Source: Streptomyces kaniharaensis (GTDB lineage Bacteria; Actinomycetota; Actinomycetes; Streptomycetales; Streptomycetaceae). Taken from it: 64,000 nt of DNA. The position numbers were made by a program, and so were the translations under genes. The stretch is from positions 558,001-622,000 of the forward strand of contig NZ_WBOF01000001.1 of NCBI RefSeq assembly GCF_009569385.1, read 5' to 3'. The notes below the pieces were generated by a model that made no database searches, was not told where the DNA came from, and saw only the letters and a program-made list of their open reading frames with translations. Positions 39,118-47,326 of the stretch are shown piece after piece (within the stretch, counting starts at the first letter, position 1; the number at the start of each line of letters is the position of its first letter).

Positions 39118-39300
39118 GCAACCCTCTTCGGTAGGGTTGTGACCTCTCGGTCCCGGTGGGTGCATGGCCAGTCGCGCGAGCCGTTCGTCGGCCACGATGA
39201 GTTACGCCAGCCCCGCCGGGCCGAGGCCGTCTGATCGGCTTCAGGGACACGCCCCGCAGAGGGCCGATTAATGAGCTCCCGGCAGACGACCTCACAACCG
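39118..39300 (+). ncRNA. Candidate bridge RNA of the IS110 element
   Basis: The left non-coding end folds into a 5' hairpin (AACCCT 39120-39125 with AGGGTT 39133-39138) and two guide-like loops. In the first, TGGCC...GGCCA encloses a loop, and CGATGAG (39195-39201) is exactly complementary to the right half of the target, CTCATCG. In the second, GCCC...GGGC is flanked by TAATGAG (39269-39275), exactly complementary to the element's own left end CTCATTA. Left guides are weaker: GTGGGTG (39156-39162) with target GTGAACG, and TTCAGGGA (39240-39247) with right end CTCAGGAA, both allowing G-U pairs. The exact ends of the RNA are not known. Confidence 0.6.
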
Positions 39301-39338
39301 GGCAGGTGCTCCGTCGACGTCACAGGAGTACGACCTTC

Positions 39339-40559
39339 GTGTTCATCGGATGGGACTGGGCGACCGAGACCCACGACGTCACCGTCATGGACAACTCCGG
39401 CGCCCACGCGGATCGCTGGGAACTGACGCACACCGAGCAGGGCATCGACGCCACGCTCAAGCGCCTTCGCAGGCTGGGGAACCCTGCCGATCTGCCGGTG
39501 GCGATCGAGACCACCCGCGGCCTGGTCGTGGACCGGCTGCTGGCCGCCGGCCACCCGGTCGTGCCGGTCCACCCCAACGCCTTCCACGCGATGCGCCCGC
39601 GCTGGGGCGCCTCCAAGGCCAAGACCGACGCCGGGGACAGCCACAAGCTCGCCGACTACCTGCGCACCGACGGCCACCAGCTGCGACGTATCACCCCCAC
39701 CGACCCCAGGACCCTGGAACTCCAGGCCCTCACCCGCCAGCGCGCCGACCACGTCGAGGCCAGGGTCGCCGCCGTCAACCAGCTCGACGCCCAGCTCGAC
39801 CAGCTGTGGCCCGGCGGCAAGGCGATCTTCGCCGACCGCGACAGCGACATCGCGCTGGAGTTCCTCGACCGCTACCCGACCCCGCAGGCCGCCGCCAAGC
39901 TCACCCCTGCCAAGCTGGAAGCCTGGTGCAAGCGACGCGGCTACTCCGGCCGCCGCACCGGCAAAGCGCTCATCGAGCGCATGCGCTCCGCCCCGAGCGC
40001 CGCGACCCGCCTGGGCGAAGCCACCGTCGCCACGCTGGTCCGCGTCCAAATCCATCTGGTACGCGGCATACGCGCCACGATCCGCGAGCTGGACAGGGCC
40101 ATCACCGATGCGGTCACCGCCCACCCCTACGCGCCGCTGCTGGCGGGCATGCCACGCATCGGCACGGTCAACCTCGGACAGATCATCGGCGAACTCGGCC
40201 CGATCCTCGAACGCGCGGATTCCTGCGAGCAGTTCATCGCCGAAGTCGGCGTCGTCCCGGTCACCCGCGCCTCCGGCAAGTCCCACACCGTGACGTTCCG
40301 CTTCGCCACCAACCGGCGGGCGCGCCTGGCCGTCACCACGTTCGCCGACAACAGCCGGCACGGCAGCGACTGGGCCGCGAAGATCTACAACGACGCCCGG
40401 GCCCGCAAGAAGCGACACCCCCACGCCACCCGCATCCTCGCCCGCGCCTGGCTGCGAGTGATCTGGGCCTGCTGGCGCGACGGAACCTGCTACGACCCCG
40501 CCACTCACCAGACCAACAGCAAGACCAAAACGGCCCCGGAGGCGGCCCTGGCGGCATAG
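39339..40559 (+). CDS. IS110-family transposase (DEDD recombinase)
   Basis: 406 residues. The N-terminal RuvC-like domain carries the DEDD residues: Asp in FIGWDWA, Glu in VAIETTRG, and two Asp in KTDAGDSHKLADYL. The C-terminal Transposase_20 domain begins at LLAGMPRIGTVNLGQII and includes the conserved serine region TRASGKSHTV. GTG 39339 is chosen because AGGAG lies 10 nt upstream and the DEDD domain begins right there; the frame is open back to 39306. It appears intact, and the element may be active. Confidence 0.93.
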   Translation: MFIGWDWATETHDVTVMDNSGAHADRWELTHTEQGIDATLKRLRRLGNPADLPVAIETTRGLVVDRLLAAGHPVVPVHPNAFHAMRPRWGASKAKTDAGDSHKLADYLRTDGHQLRRITPTDPRTLELQALTRQRADHVEARVAAVNQLDAQLDQLWPGGKAIFADRDSDIALEFLDRYPTPQAAAKLTPAKLEAWCKRRGYSGRRTGKALIERMRSAPSAATRLGEATVATLVRVQIHLVRGIRATIRELDRAITDAVTAHPYAPLLAGMPRIGTVNLGQIIGELGPILERADSCEQFIAEVGVVPVTRASGKSHTVTFRFATNRRARLAVTTFADNSRHGSDWAAKIYNDARARKKRHPHATRILARAWLRVIWACWRDGTCYDPATHQTNSKTKTAPEAALAA

Positions 40560-40576
40560 GCGTTGACTCAGGAAAC

Positions 40577-41680
40577 TCATCGGGCTACCTCCCGCAGCCG
40601 GCGGGCCGCGTCCTCGGGGGTGACGTCGTTGACGAAGGCGTCCATGCCGGATTCCACTCCGGCCAGGTACTTGAGCTTGTCGGCGGCGCGCCGGATGGTG
40701 AACAGCTCCAAGTGGAGGCCGAGTTCGGCCCGCTGACGAGCCGGGGCCTGGTGCCAGGCGGCGATGTACGGGGTGCGTCCGCCGCCGAAGAGGCGGTCGA
40801 AGCGGCGCAGCAGGTCGAGGTGGAGCCGGGGGAACTCGGCGCGCTGGGCCTCGTCGAGGGCGGTGAGGTCGGGCACCCGGCGGTGCGGGTAGAGGTGCAC
40901 CTCGTAGGGCCAGCGCGCGGCGAACGGGACGAAGGCCGTCCAGTGTTCGCCGGCCAGCACCACCCTTGCGCCGTCCGCGCGTTCGGCGGCGACGAGGTCG
41001 TCGAAGAGGTTGCGGCCGGTGGCCGCGCGGTGGCGCTCGGCCTGCCCGATCATTCGCGCGGTGCGCGGGGTGGTGAACGGGAAGGCGTAGATCTGGCCGT
41101 GCGGGTGGGCGAGGGTGACGCCGATCTCGGCGCCGCGGTTCTCGAAGCAGTACACCTGCTCCACACCGGGCAGGGCGGACAGGGCGGCGGTGCGGTCCGT
41201 CCAGGCGTCGAGCACCAGGCGGGCCCGCTCGGGGGAAAGGTCGGCGAAGGAGGCGTCGTGGTCGGCGGTGAAGCAGACCACCTCGCAGCGTCCGGCGCCG
41301 GGCCCGGCCGTCCACAGTCCGCCCCCGCCCACCTCGGCCGCAACCGGGGCGCCGGCCAGCGACGGGAACCGGTTCTCGAAGACGGCCACCTGGTAGTCGT
41401 CGGCGGGGATCTCGCTGAGCCGCCCGTCCCGGGAGGGGCAGAGCGGGCACTCCTCGGCGGGCGGCTGGTAGGTGCGGGCCTGCCGGTGGGCGGCGATGGT
41501 GACGTGGTCGCCGGTGACGGGGTCGAACCGCACCTGGGAGGCGGGGGTCCGCGGGTCGAGCGGGCGCCGGTCGACGGCGTTCCGGGGGACGGCGGCGCCG
41601 CGGTCGTAGTAGATGAGCTCCCGGCCGTCCGCGAGCGTGGTCACGGTCCTGGCGGTGGGCTCGGTGACGGTCCCGGCCAT
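40577..41680 (-). CDS. galT: Galactose-1-phosphate uridylyltransferase
   Basis: 367 residues, Leloir pathway enzyme exchanging UDP between UDP-glucose and galactose-1-phosphate. The nucleotidylated histidine lies in AHPHGQIYAFPF (HxHxQ), and CPLC gives one half of the zinc site. Its TGA is at the junction with the IS110 element, but no residue is lost. It is divergent from the DeoR-type regulator gene across about 200 bp with short repeats. No galE is present between galT and galK, so the epimerase must be elsewhere. Confidence 0.95.
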   Translation of the reverse strand: MAGTVTEPTARTVTTLADGRELIYYDRGAAVPRNAVDRRPLDPRTPASQVRFDPVTGDHVTIAAHRQARTYQPPAEECPLCPSRDGRLSEIPADDYQVAVFENRFPSLAGAPVAAEVGGGGLWTAGPGAGRCEVVCFTADHDASFADLSPERARLVLDAWTDRTAALSALPGVEQVYCFENRGAEIGVTLAHPHGQIYAFPFTTPRTARMIGQAERHRAATGRNLFDDLVAAERADGARVVLAGEHWTAFVPFAARWPYEVHLYPHRRVPDLTALDEAQRAEFPRLHLDLLRRFDRLFGGGRTPYIAAWHQAPARQRAELGLHLELFTIRRAADKLKYLAGVESGMDAFVNDVTPEDAARRLREVAR

Positions 41681-41730
41681 GGCCCTCTGCTTCCTCCTCG
41701 ATCCGACGGTGAAGTCCGACGGTGCATCCG

Positions 41731-41754
41731 GCAGTTCATCCGGCAGTTCATCCG
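41731..41754. repeat. 12-bp tandem repeat upstream of galT
   Basis: GCAGTTCATCCG occurs twice in tandem, within a wider run of related TCCGGC/TCCGAC units (41700-41770), in the galT/deoR divergent region. It could be an operator array for the DeoR-type protein. Confidence 0.8.
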
Positions 41755-41886
41755 GCGATGAATCCGACGTGAATCAACAATCTCGAACACTATCCAACAG
41801 GAACGGCTGTCCGGAAGTGTCCGCCGCCTGCCATGATGACGGTGATCGTGGCCGTCCGCGCCGCACCGACCCGAGGAGGCCGTCCG

Positions 41887-42729
41887 ATGGCCGACAGCAC
41901 CCAACCGCTCGCCGGGCAGCGGCGCGCATTGATCCTGGAGCAGGTGCGGGAGCGGGGCGGGGTCCGGGTGACGGAACTGGTGCGCGACCTCGGAGTGTCC
42001 GACATGACCGTCCGGCGCGACCTGGACGCCCTCGCCCGCCGCGGGCTGGTGCACAAGGTGCACGGCGGGGCTGTGCGGATCGAGGCCCCGCTGAGCCGCG
42101 AACCCGGGTTCGAGACCAAGGCGCACTGGGAGCTGCCCGCCAAGGAGGCGATCGCCCGGACCGCCGCCGCCCTGGTGCCGCCCGGTTCGGCGGTCGGGCT
42201 GGCGGCCGGGACGACGACCTTCGCCGTCGCCCGGCACCTGCGCGCCGTCGAGGGCCTGACCGTGGTCACCAACTCCCTTCGGATCGCCGAACTCCTCGAA
42301 CAGCCCGACGAGGACGGCACACCCGCCACCGCGACGGTGATCCGCACCGGCGGCGTGCGCACGCCCTCGGACGCGCTGGTCGGGCCGGTGGCCGACCAGG
42401 CGATCCGCTCGCTCCACGTCAACGTGCTGATCCTCGGCTGCCACGGCCTGTCCGCGGAGACCGGGCTGACCACCCCGAACCTGGCCGAGGCGGAGACCAA
42501 CCGGGCCTTCCTGCAGTCCGCCCGCCGGGTGGTGGTGGTCGCCGACCACACCAAGTGGAACGCCGTCGGCCTGGCCTCCTTCGCCGCTCTGGAGCAGCTC
42601 GACGTGCTGGTCACCGACGACGCCCTGCCCGCCGAGGCCCGGGCCGCCGCCGAGCGCCTGGTCGGTGAACTGATCGTCGCGCCGTCAGGGGAGAACGGCC
42701 CGGAGACCCGCTCGGACGCCCAACCCTAG
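41887..42729 (+). CDS. DeoR/GlpR-family transcriptional regulator
   Basis: 280 residues: N-terminal DeoR winged helix (VRVTELVRDLGVSDMTVRRDLDALARRG) and the C-terminal sugar-phosphate-sensing DeoRC domain (GTTTFAVARHL, VVTNSLRIAELL, CHGLSAETGLTTPN, VVVVADHTKW). ATG 41887 follows GAGGAGG with 8-nt spacing; the ATG at 41833 has no ribosome site. Regulators of this type repress sugar catabolic genes until a phosphorylated intermediate appears, so galT(-galK) on the opposite strand is the likely target. It ends sharing CTAG with the stop of the lacI-type gene. Confidence 0.9.
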   Translation: MADSTQPLAGQRRALILEQVRERGGVRVTELVRDLGVSDMTVRRDLDALARRGLVHKVHGGAVRIEAPLSREPGFETKAHWELPAKEAIARTAAALVPPGSAVGLAAGTTTFAVARHLRAVEGLTVVTNSLRIAELLEQPDEDGTPATATVIRTGGVRTPSDALVGPVADQAIRSLHVNVLILGCHGLSAETGLTTPNLAEAETNRAFLQSARRVVVVADHTKWNAVGLASFAALEQLDVLVTDDALPAEARAAAERLVGELIVAPSGENGPETRSDAQP

Positions 42730-43754
42730 GAACTGGCCCGCACCACCAGGTCGGTGGGCAGCTCCAGCCCGGCGGCCCGCGGCGCCTCCCCGCGCACCTG
42801 GTCGAGCAGCCTCTCGACCAGCGCGCCGGCGATCGCGCGCAGCGGCAGCCGGACGGAGGTGAGCGCGGGGTGCAGGTGGCGGCAGAGCGGGGTGTCGTGG
42901 AAGCCGGTCACCGCCACGTCCCGCCCGACCGTCAGGCCCTCGGCGCGGACGGCCTCGTAGACGTCCAGCGCCAGCAGGTCGCTGCCCGTCGCGACGGCCG
43001 TCGGCCGGTCCGGCCCGGCCAGCAGCTCCCGGACGGCTTCGACGCCGGGCCGCGCGGTGGTGACCGCCGTCAGGCCGAGCCGATGCGCCTCGGCGAGGAA
43101 GCCGGCCCGGCGGTCCGCCATCCACGGCAGGTTCTCGCTGTCGCCGACACAGGCACTTCCGACATACGCGATCCGCCGGTGGCCGCGCTCGGCCAGGTGC
43201 CGGACCACGGTGGCCATCGCCGGGCCGTTGGCGATGTCCACCCAGTGCTGCGGCTCCCCCGGCCCCGTCCGCCCGAAGGTGGTGAACGGGACGCCCGCAC
43301 GCACGACGTGCCCGATCCTGGGGTCGTCGCGCAGCACGTCCGCCAGCACCAGCCCGTCGACCTGGCGGGCCGCCACCAGCTCGTCGATGGCCGCCAGCGG
43401 GTCGGCCGCGCCCGGCGCGGGGCGGAACAGCAGCACCCGCTGGCCCTGCGCCCCGGCCGCGTCGACCAGCGCCTCCAGGAAGCCGGCCATCAGCGGGTTG
43501 GGGTCGAACGGGTCGTCCACCGGCGCGAGGTAGCCGATCGTGCGCCGGGCGCCGCTGCGCAGCGAGCGGGCGGACTGGTCCGGCTGGTAGCCGAGTTCGC
43601 GGATCGCCGCGGTCACCCGTTCCAGGGTGTCGGGGCGGACCCGGTGCGGGGCGTTGAGCACGTTGGAGACGGTCTGCCGGGACACCCCGGCCGCGCGGGC
43701 GACCTCCTCGATGGTGGTGGCGCCGCGGCGCGGTCGGTGTGTTCCCTCGGGCAT
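42726..43754 (-). CDS. LacI-family transcriptional regulator
   Basis: 342 residues: LacI HTH and hinge (TIEEVARAAGVSRQTVSNVLN, then LGYQPDQSARSLRSG) and a periplasmic-binding-protein-like sensor domain (about 65-342). It is the last gene of the leftward sugar transport operon, 79 bp after the alpha-galactosidase, and probably represses the operon through the palindrome upstream of the binding-protein gene. The 79-bp gap contains runs of CAGGTC/CAGGCC but no other gene. The inducer is likely galactose or an alpha-galactoside. Confidence 0.92.
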   Translation of the reverse strand: MPEGTHRPRRGATTIEEVARAAGVSRQTVSNVLNAPHRVRPDTLERVTAAIRELGYQPDQSARSLRSGARRTIGYLAPVDDPFDPNPLMAGFLEALVDAAGAQGQRVLLFRPAPGAADPLAAIDELVAARQVDGLVLADVLRDDPRIGHVVRAGVPFTTFGRTGPGEPQHWVDIANGPAMATVVRHLAERGHRRIAYVGSACVGDSENLPWMADRRAGFLAEAHRLGLTAVTTARPGVEAVRELLAGPDRPTAVATGSDLLALDVYEAVRAEGLTVGRDVAVTGFHDTPLCRHLHPALTSVRLPLRAIAGALVERLLDQVRGEAPRAAGLELPTDLVVRASS

Positions 43755-43833
43755 CGGCTCTCCCAGGCGGTCAGTCAGGTCCAGGTCCAGGCCCAGGCCC
43801 CAGCCCGGATCCGGATTCAGGGCCGGGTCCAGG

Positions 43834-45546
43834 TCACGGGCGGCGCAGGGTCAGCAGCCCGCCGCGCGGTACGGGGATCACGCCGTCCCGGCCGAGCTCG
43901 ACCGCGCCCTGCCGGACGATACGCCCTCGGGCGTCCTGGACGGTGGCCTCGGCGGTGCCGCTGCCGCCGGTCAGCCGGACGTCCGGGTCGGCGTCGGCGT
44001 TGGCGACCAGCAGGGTGCGCCAGTGCTCGCCGGAGGCGTCCACCGGCAGCGCCGCGTACCGGGCGACCGCGGCGGTGGCGCCGCCGGTGGCGGTGACCAT
44101 CGGGTAGCCGAGGTCCGGCCGGGCCGGGCGCAGGTCGCCGAGTTGCAGGGTGCCAGTGTGCTCACGGAAGACACCGAGCCAGAACGCGATCGCCTCGCGC
44201 TGCTCCGGGCGCTGCGCGGCGAGGTCGACGGAGATCTGCGGGACGGCGAACAGCACGTTGATCAGGTGGCAGGCGATCTGCTCGGGCGGCTCGGCCGGGT
44301 GCCACATCAGCATGTCGGAGTGGACCGGGACGGGCCCGGCGGCGAGCCGCACGTCGATGGTGCGCTGCCGGTTCTCGTGCGGGCTGAGCGGGCAGTCGGT
44401 GGCCCGGATCATGGTGACGTACGGCCACAGGCCGGGGCTGACGTACGGCTGGCGGTGCTCGATCATCGCCTCCGGGTCGGCCGCGGTGATCCGTCGGCGG
44501 ATCCCTGCCAGCAGCCGCTCGACGCCCTCGTCGACGCTCTCGCAGTCCGCCTCGGGACCGGCGGCCGGCGCTTCGGGGTGGGCGAACCAGTCGACGAAGT
44601 CGACCTTGAGCCCGTCCATGCCCCACTCCTCGACGGCCCGGGCGAGCTTGCCGGTCAGGAACTCGCGGACCTCGGGGTAGCGGGGGTCGGCGACGATCGC
44701 GCCCATGTGGGCGGCGTCGGCGAGCGCGAACCGGCCGATCCGCTCGAAGGCCGCGCTGTCCCTGCCGATGAACGGGAGTGCGTACCAGAGCACGTACCGC
44801 ATGCCGAGGTCGTGGACGCGTCGCACGTGGGCGGCGGTGTCCGGGAGGGAGACGGGCTCCCAGTCGCCGCAGTGCGCGTAGCCGCGGGTGCGGTCGGCGG
44901 TCATCCAGCCGTCGTCGACGATGACGACGTCCATGCCGAGTTCCTTGCCGAGCGCGGCCTGCGTCTCGACGGCCTTCGGCGAGACGTCCTGGTGCATCGA
45001 GTACCAGGTGGAGTAGGCGGGTCGGCGGGCCGCCTCGGGGATGTGGGCCTCGCGGCCGGTGCGCCACCAGGCGGCGAGGTCGGCGAGGCAGGCGGCGTAG
45101 TGGCGGCGCGAGGTGTCGATGCGGACGGTGAGCCGGCCGGCGGCCTGGGCCCAGAACCGGAAGTCGCCGGTCTCCTCGACCACCCCGGCGCCGGCCAGCA
45201 CGTCGGGGCGCTCGGCGGCGAAGGCGCAGATCGCGACGTCGCCGGTGCCGACCAGGGCGGCGATCGGGGCGCCGCCCGCGAGGCCGGTGCGGCGCGGGGC
45301 GCTCCAGGCGGCGGGCAGCCGGCCGGTGCCGCGCGGTTCGGGCGTCCAGAAGGCGGTGGCGTCGACGCAGGGCACCCGCCACTCGATCCGGACGTCGCCG
45401 TCGCCGGCCGCGGTCACCTCGACGAGGCCGTCACCCGCCGCGCGGGCCGTCGCCGCGCCGCTGACCCGCAGGTCCAGGCCCTCGGCGTGGAGCGGGCGCA
45501 GGTCGCCGACGGCGGCGGGGGCGTGCGGCTCCCAGATGTCGGTCAT
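43834..45546 (-). CDS. Alpha-galactosidase (GH36-type)
   Basis: 570 residues, intracellular (no signal peptide). The catalytic barrel has YSTWYSMHQDVSPKAVETQA, VVIVDDGWMTADRTRGY, the nucleophile region MDGLKVDFVDWF (Asp in KVD) and HRQPYVSPGLWPYVTMIRATD, matching the GH36/clan D alpha-galactosidase fold. It should release galactose from melibiose- or raffinose-type sugars brought in by the ABC transporter. ATG 45546 lies two bases beyond the stop of the upstream permease gene, so translation is coupled. Confidence 0.91.
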   Translation of the reverse strand: MTDIWEPHAPAAVGDLRPLHAEGLDLRVSGAATARAAGDGLVEVTAAGDGDVRIEWRVPCVDATAFWTPEPRGTGRLPAAWSAPRRTGLAGGAPIAALVGTGDVAICAFAAERPDVLAGAGVVEETGDFRFWAQAAGRLTVRIDTSRRHYAACLADLAAWWRTGREAHIPEAARRPAYSTWYSMHQDVSPKAVETQAALGKELGMDVVIVDDGWMTADRTRGYAHCGDWEPVSLPDTAAHVRRVHDLGMRYVLWYALPFIGRDSAAFERIGRFALADAAHMGAIVADPRYPEVREFLTGKLARAVEEWGMDGLKVDFVDWFAHPEAPAAGPEADCESVDEGVERLLAGIRRRITAADPEAMIEHRQPYVSPGLWPYVTMIRATDCPLSPHENRQRTIDVRLAAGPVPVHSDMLMWHPAEPPEQIACHLINVLFAVPQISVDLAAQRPEQREAIAFWLGVFREHTGTLQLGDLRPARPDLGYPMVTATGGATAAVARYAALPVDASGEHWRTLLVANADADPDVRLTGGSGTAEATVQDARGRIVRQGAVELGRDGVIPVPRGGLLTLRRP

Positions 45547-45548
45547 GA

Positions 45549-46394
45549 TCAGCCTTTCGTCGCACCGGCCAGCAGGCCGGAGATGAACTGCCGCTGGAGG
45601 AGCAGGAACAGGGCCATCATGGGCAGGGTGGACAGCGCGGTGCCGGAGAGAATCGCGCCGTAGTCGGTGGTGCTCTGGTTGCCGTGCAGGGTCGCGAGGG
45701 CGACGGGCAGGGTGTGCATGTCGGGGCTGCGCAGGGCGACCAGCGGCCAGACGAACTGGTTCCAGGAACCCAGGAAGAGGAAGATCGCCAGGGCTGCCAG
45801 CACCGGCCGCATGACCGGCACGACGACGTTCCACAGCACCCGGAGCTCGCCCGCGCCGTCGACCCGGGCGGCGTCCAGGAGTTCGTCGGGCAGGCTGGTG
45901 AGCGACTGCCGCATCAGAAAGACGGCGAAGGGCACGCACAGGCCGGGCAGGATGATGGCCTGGTAGGTGTCGAGCAGGCCGAGGTCCGTCATCATCTTGA
46001 ACAGCGGTACCAGCATGACCTGTTCGGGCACCACGAGGGTGGAGAGCAGCAGCGCGAACAGCAGGGTACGGCCGCGGAAGCGGAACTTGGCGAAGGCGTA
46101 CCCGGCCAGCAGCGCGACGACCAGCGCGCCGACCGTCTGGACTCCCGCCACCAGCAGGGAGTTTCCGACCACCCTGAGCAGACCGATCCGGCGCTGGAGG
46201 CGGTCGAGGTTGTCGCCGAGGTCGCCGCCGGGCAGCAGCTTCGGCGGCCAGTCGAAGATCTCCGTGTCCTTGCGGGTGGCGGCGATCACCAGCCAGTAGA
46301 AGGGGCCGACGGACAGGCCGGTGACGCCGGCCAGGAGGAAGGTCAGCGGCCAGCCCCGCAGCTCCTTGAGGTGCGACGACTTGTCGGGGTTCAC
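45549..46394 (-). CDS. Carbohydrate ABC transporter permease (MalG-type)
   Basis: 281 residues with six transmembrane helices and the permease EAA loop LPDELLDAARVDGAGELRVLWNVVVP that contacts the ATPase. GTG 46394 overlaps the stop of the first permease gene (GTGA). Together with the other permease and the binding protein it forms a CUT1-type importer; no ATPase gene is present, and in streptomycetes the shared MsiK usually serves such systems. Confidence 0.94.
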   Translation of the reverse strand: MNPDKSSHLKELRGWPLTFLLAGVTGLSVGPFYWLVIAATRKDTEIFDWPPKLLPGGDLGDNLDRLQRRIGLLRVVGNSLLVAGVQTVGALVVALLAGYAFAKFRFRGRTLLFALLLSTLVVPEQVMLVPLFKMMTDLGLLDTYQAIILPGLCVPFAVFLMRQSLTSLPDELLDAARVDGAGELRVLWNVVVPVMRPVLAALAIFLFLGSWNQFVWPLVALRSPDMHTLPVALATLHGNQSTTDYGAILSGTALSTLPMMALFLLLQRQFISGLLAGATKG

Positions 46395-47326
46395 GTCCCG
46401 CGCTCTCCCATCAGGCGCATCTGGACCGCGCCGAGCACCGACACGAGCAGCGTGAGCGCGTACGCGACGGCGGAGGCGTAGCCGAAGTCGAAGTACCGGA
46501 AGCCGTTCTGGTACAGGTACATAGAGACGGTGAGGGTCGCGTTGTCCGGGCCGCCGCCGGTCAGCACGTAGGGCTCGTCGAAGAGTTGGAGCGTGCCGAT
46601 GGTGGACAGGACCACGGTGAACAGCAGGACCGGGCGCAGCGCCGGGACGGTGATCGCGGTGAAGCGCCGGACGGGGCCGGCGCCGTCGACCATCGCCGCC
46701 TCGTACAGCTCCTTCGGGATGCCCTGCAGGCCGGCCAGGTAGATGACGGCGTTGTAGCCGGTGTAGTGCCAGGTGAGGACCAGGACGACGGACATCCGGG
46801 CCCAGAACGGCCGGCCGAGCCAGTCGACGGCGGGCAGGCCGACGGCGTCGAGCAGCCAGTTGACGGCGCCGTGCTCGGTGTTGAGCAGGAAGGCGAACAT
46901 CACGCCGGTGGCGACCAGGCCGGTGACGGCGGGCATGAAGACGCCGAGGCGCCACACGGCGCGCCAGCGCACCAGGACGGAGTTGATGCCGGCGGCCATC
47001 AGCAGGGCCAGGCCGAGCATCAGCGGGACCTGCACGACGAGGATCTCGGCGGTGTTGCGCAGGGCCGTCCAGAACAGCGGATCGTCCAGCAGGCGGCGGT
47101 AGTTGGCGAGGCCCGCGTCTCGGGTGGCGGCGCCGGAGCCGGTGGTGAAGGACAGCAGCAGCGAGTCGAGGATCGGGTAGGCCTTGAACACGCCGAAGGT
47201 GATCAGGGCGGGAGCGAGCAGCAGGTACGGCACGGCGGTGCGGCGCCACCGGGCGCTGCGGTGCGTCCGCCTGGCTTCCTCGGCAAGGGGGACGGACGGG
47301 GCGGCGGGCTCGGCGGCGGCGGTCAT
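46391..47326 (-). CDS. Carbohydrate ABC transporter permease (MalF-type)
   Basis: 311 residues, six transmembrane helices, with the EAA motif IPKELYEAAMVDGAGPVRRF near residue 210. It begins at ATG 47326 overlapping the binding-protein stop (ATGA). It is the partner of the second permease and should form the heterodimeric channel for an alpha-galactoside or related oligosaccharide. Confidence 0.94.
   Translation of the reverse strand: MTAAAEPAAPSVPLAEEARRTHRSARWRRTAVPYLLLAPALITFGVFKAYPILDSLLLSFTTGSGAATRDAGLANYRRLLDDPLFWTALRNTAEILVVQVPLMLGLALLMAAGINSVLVRWRAVWRLGVFMPAVTGLVATGVMFAFLLNTEHGAVNWLLDAVGLPAVDWLGRPFWARMSVVLVLTWHYTGYNAVIYLAGLQGIPKELYEAAMVDGAGPVRRFTAITVPALRPVLLFTVVLSTIGTLQLFDEPYVLTGGGPDNATLTVSMYLYQNGFRYFDFGYASAVAYALTLLVSVLGAVQMRLMGERGT

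Larger units (their letters stand above)
39097..40577 (+). mobile_element. IS110-family insertion sequence between galK and galT
   Basis: The galK side ends CTCAT at 39095-39099 and the galT side begins CTCAT at 40576-40580, a 5-bp direct repeat around an element of about 1.48 kb. Removing one copy and the element recreates CCCGATGAGCAC, in which galT TGA and galK ATG overlap as ATGA. IS110 elements recombine at a CT-type core dinucleotide, consistent with the CT in the repeat; only the core need have been exchanged. The left non-coding end is long (about 240 bp) and the right one very short (about 18 bp), as in the IS110 subgroup with a bridge RNA upstream of the recombinase. Confidence 0.87.

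Noticed and set aside
39099..41450. Minus-strand open frame joining the IS element to galT
   Set aside because: It runs antisense through the transposase and out of frame through galT; an artefact of base composition.
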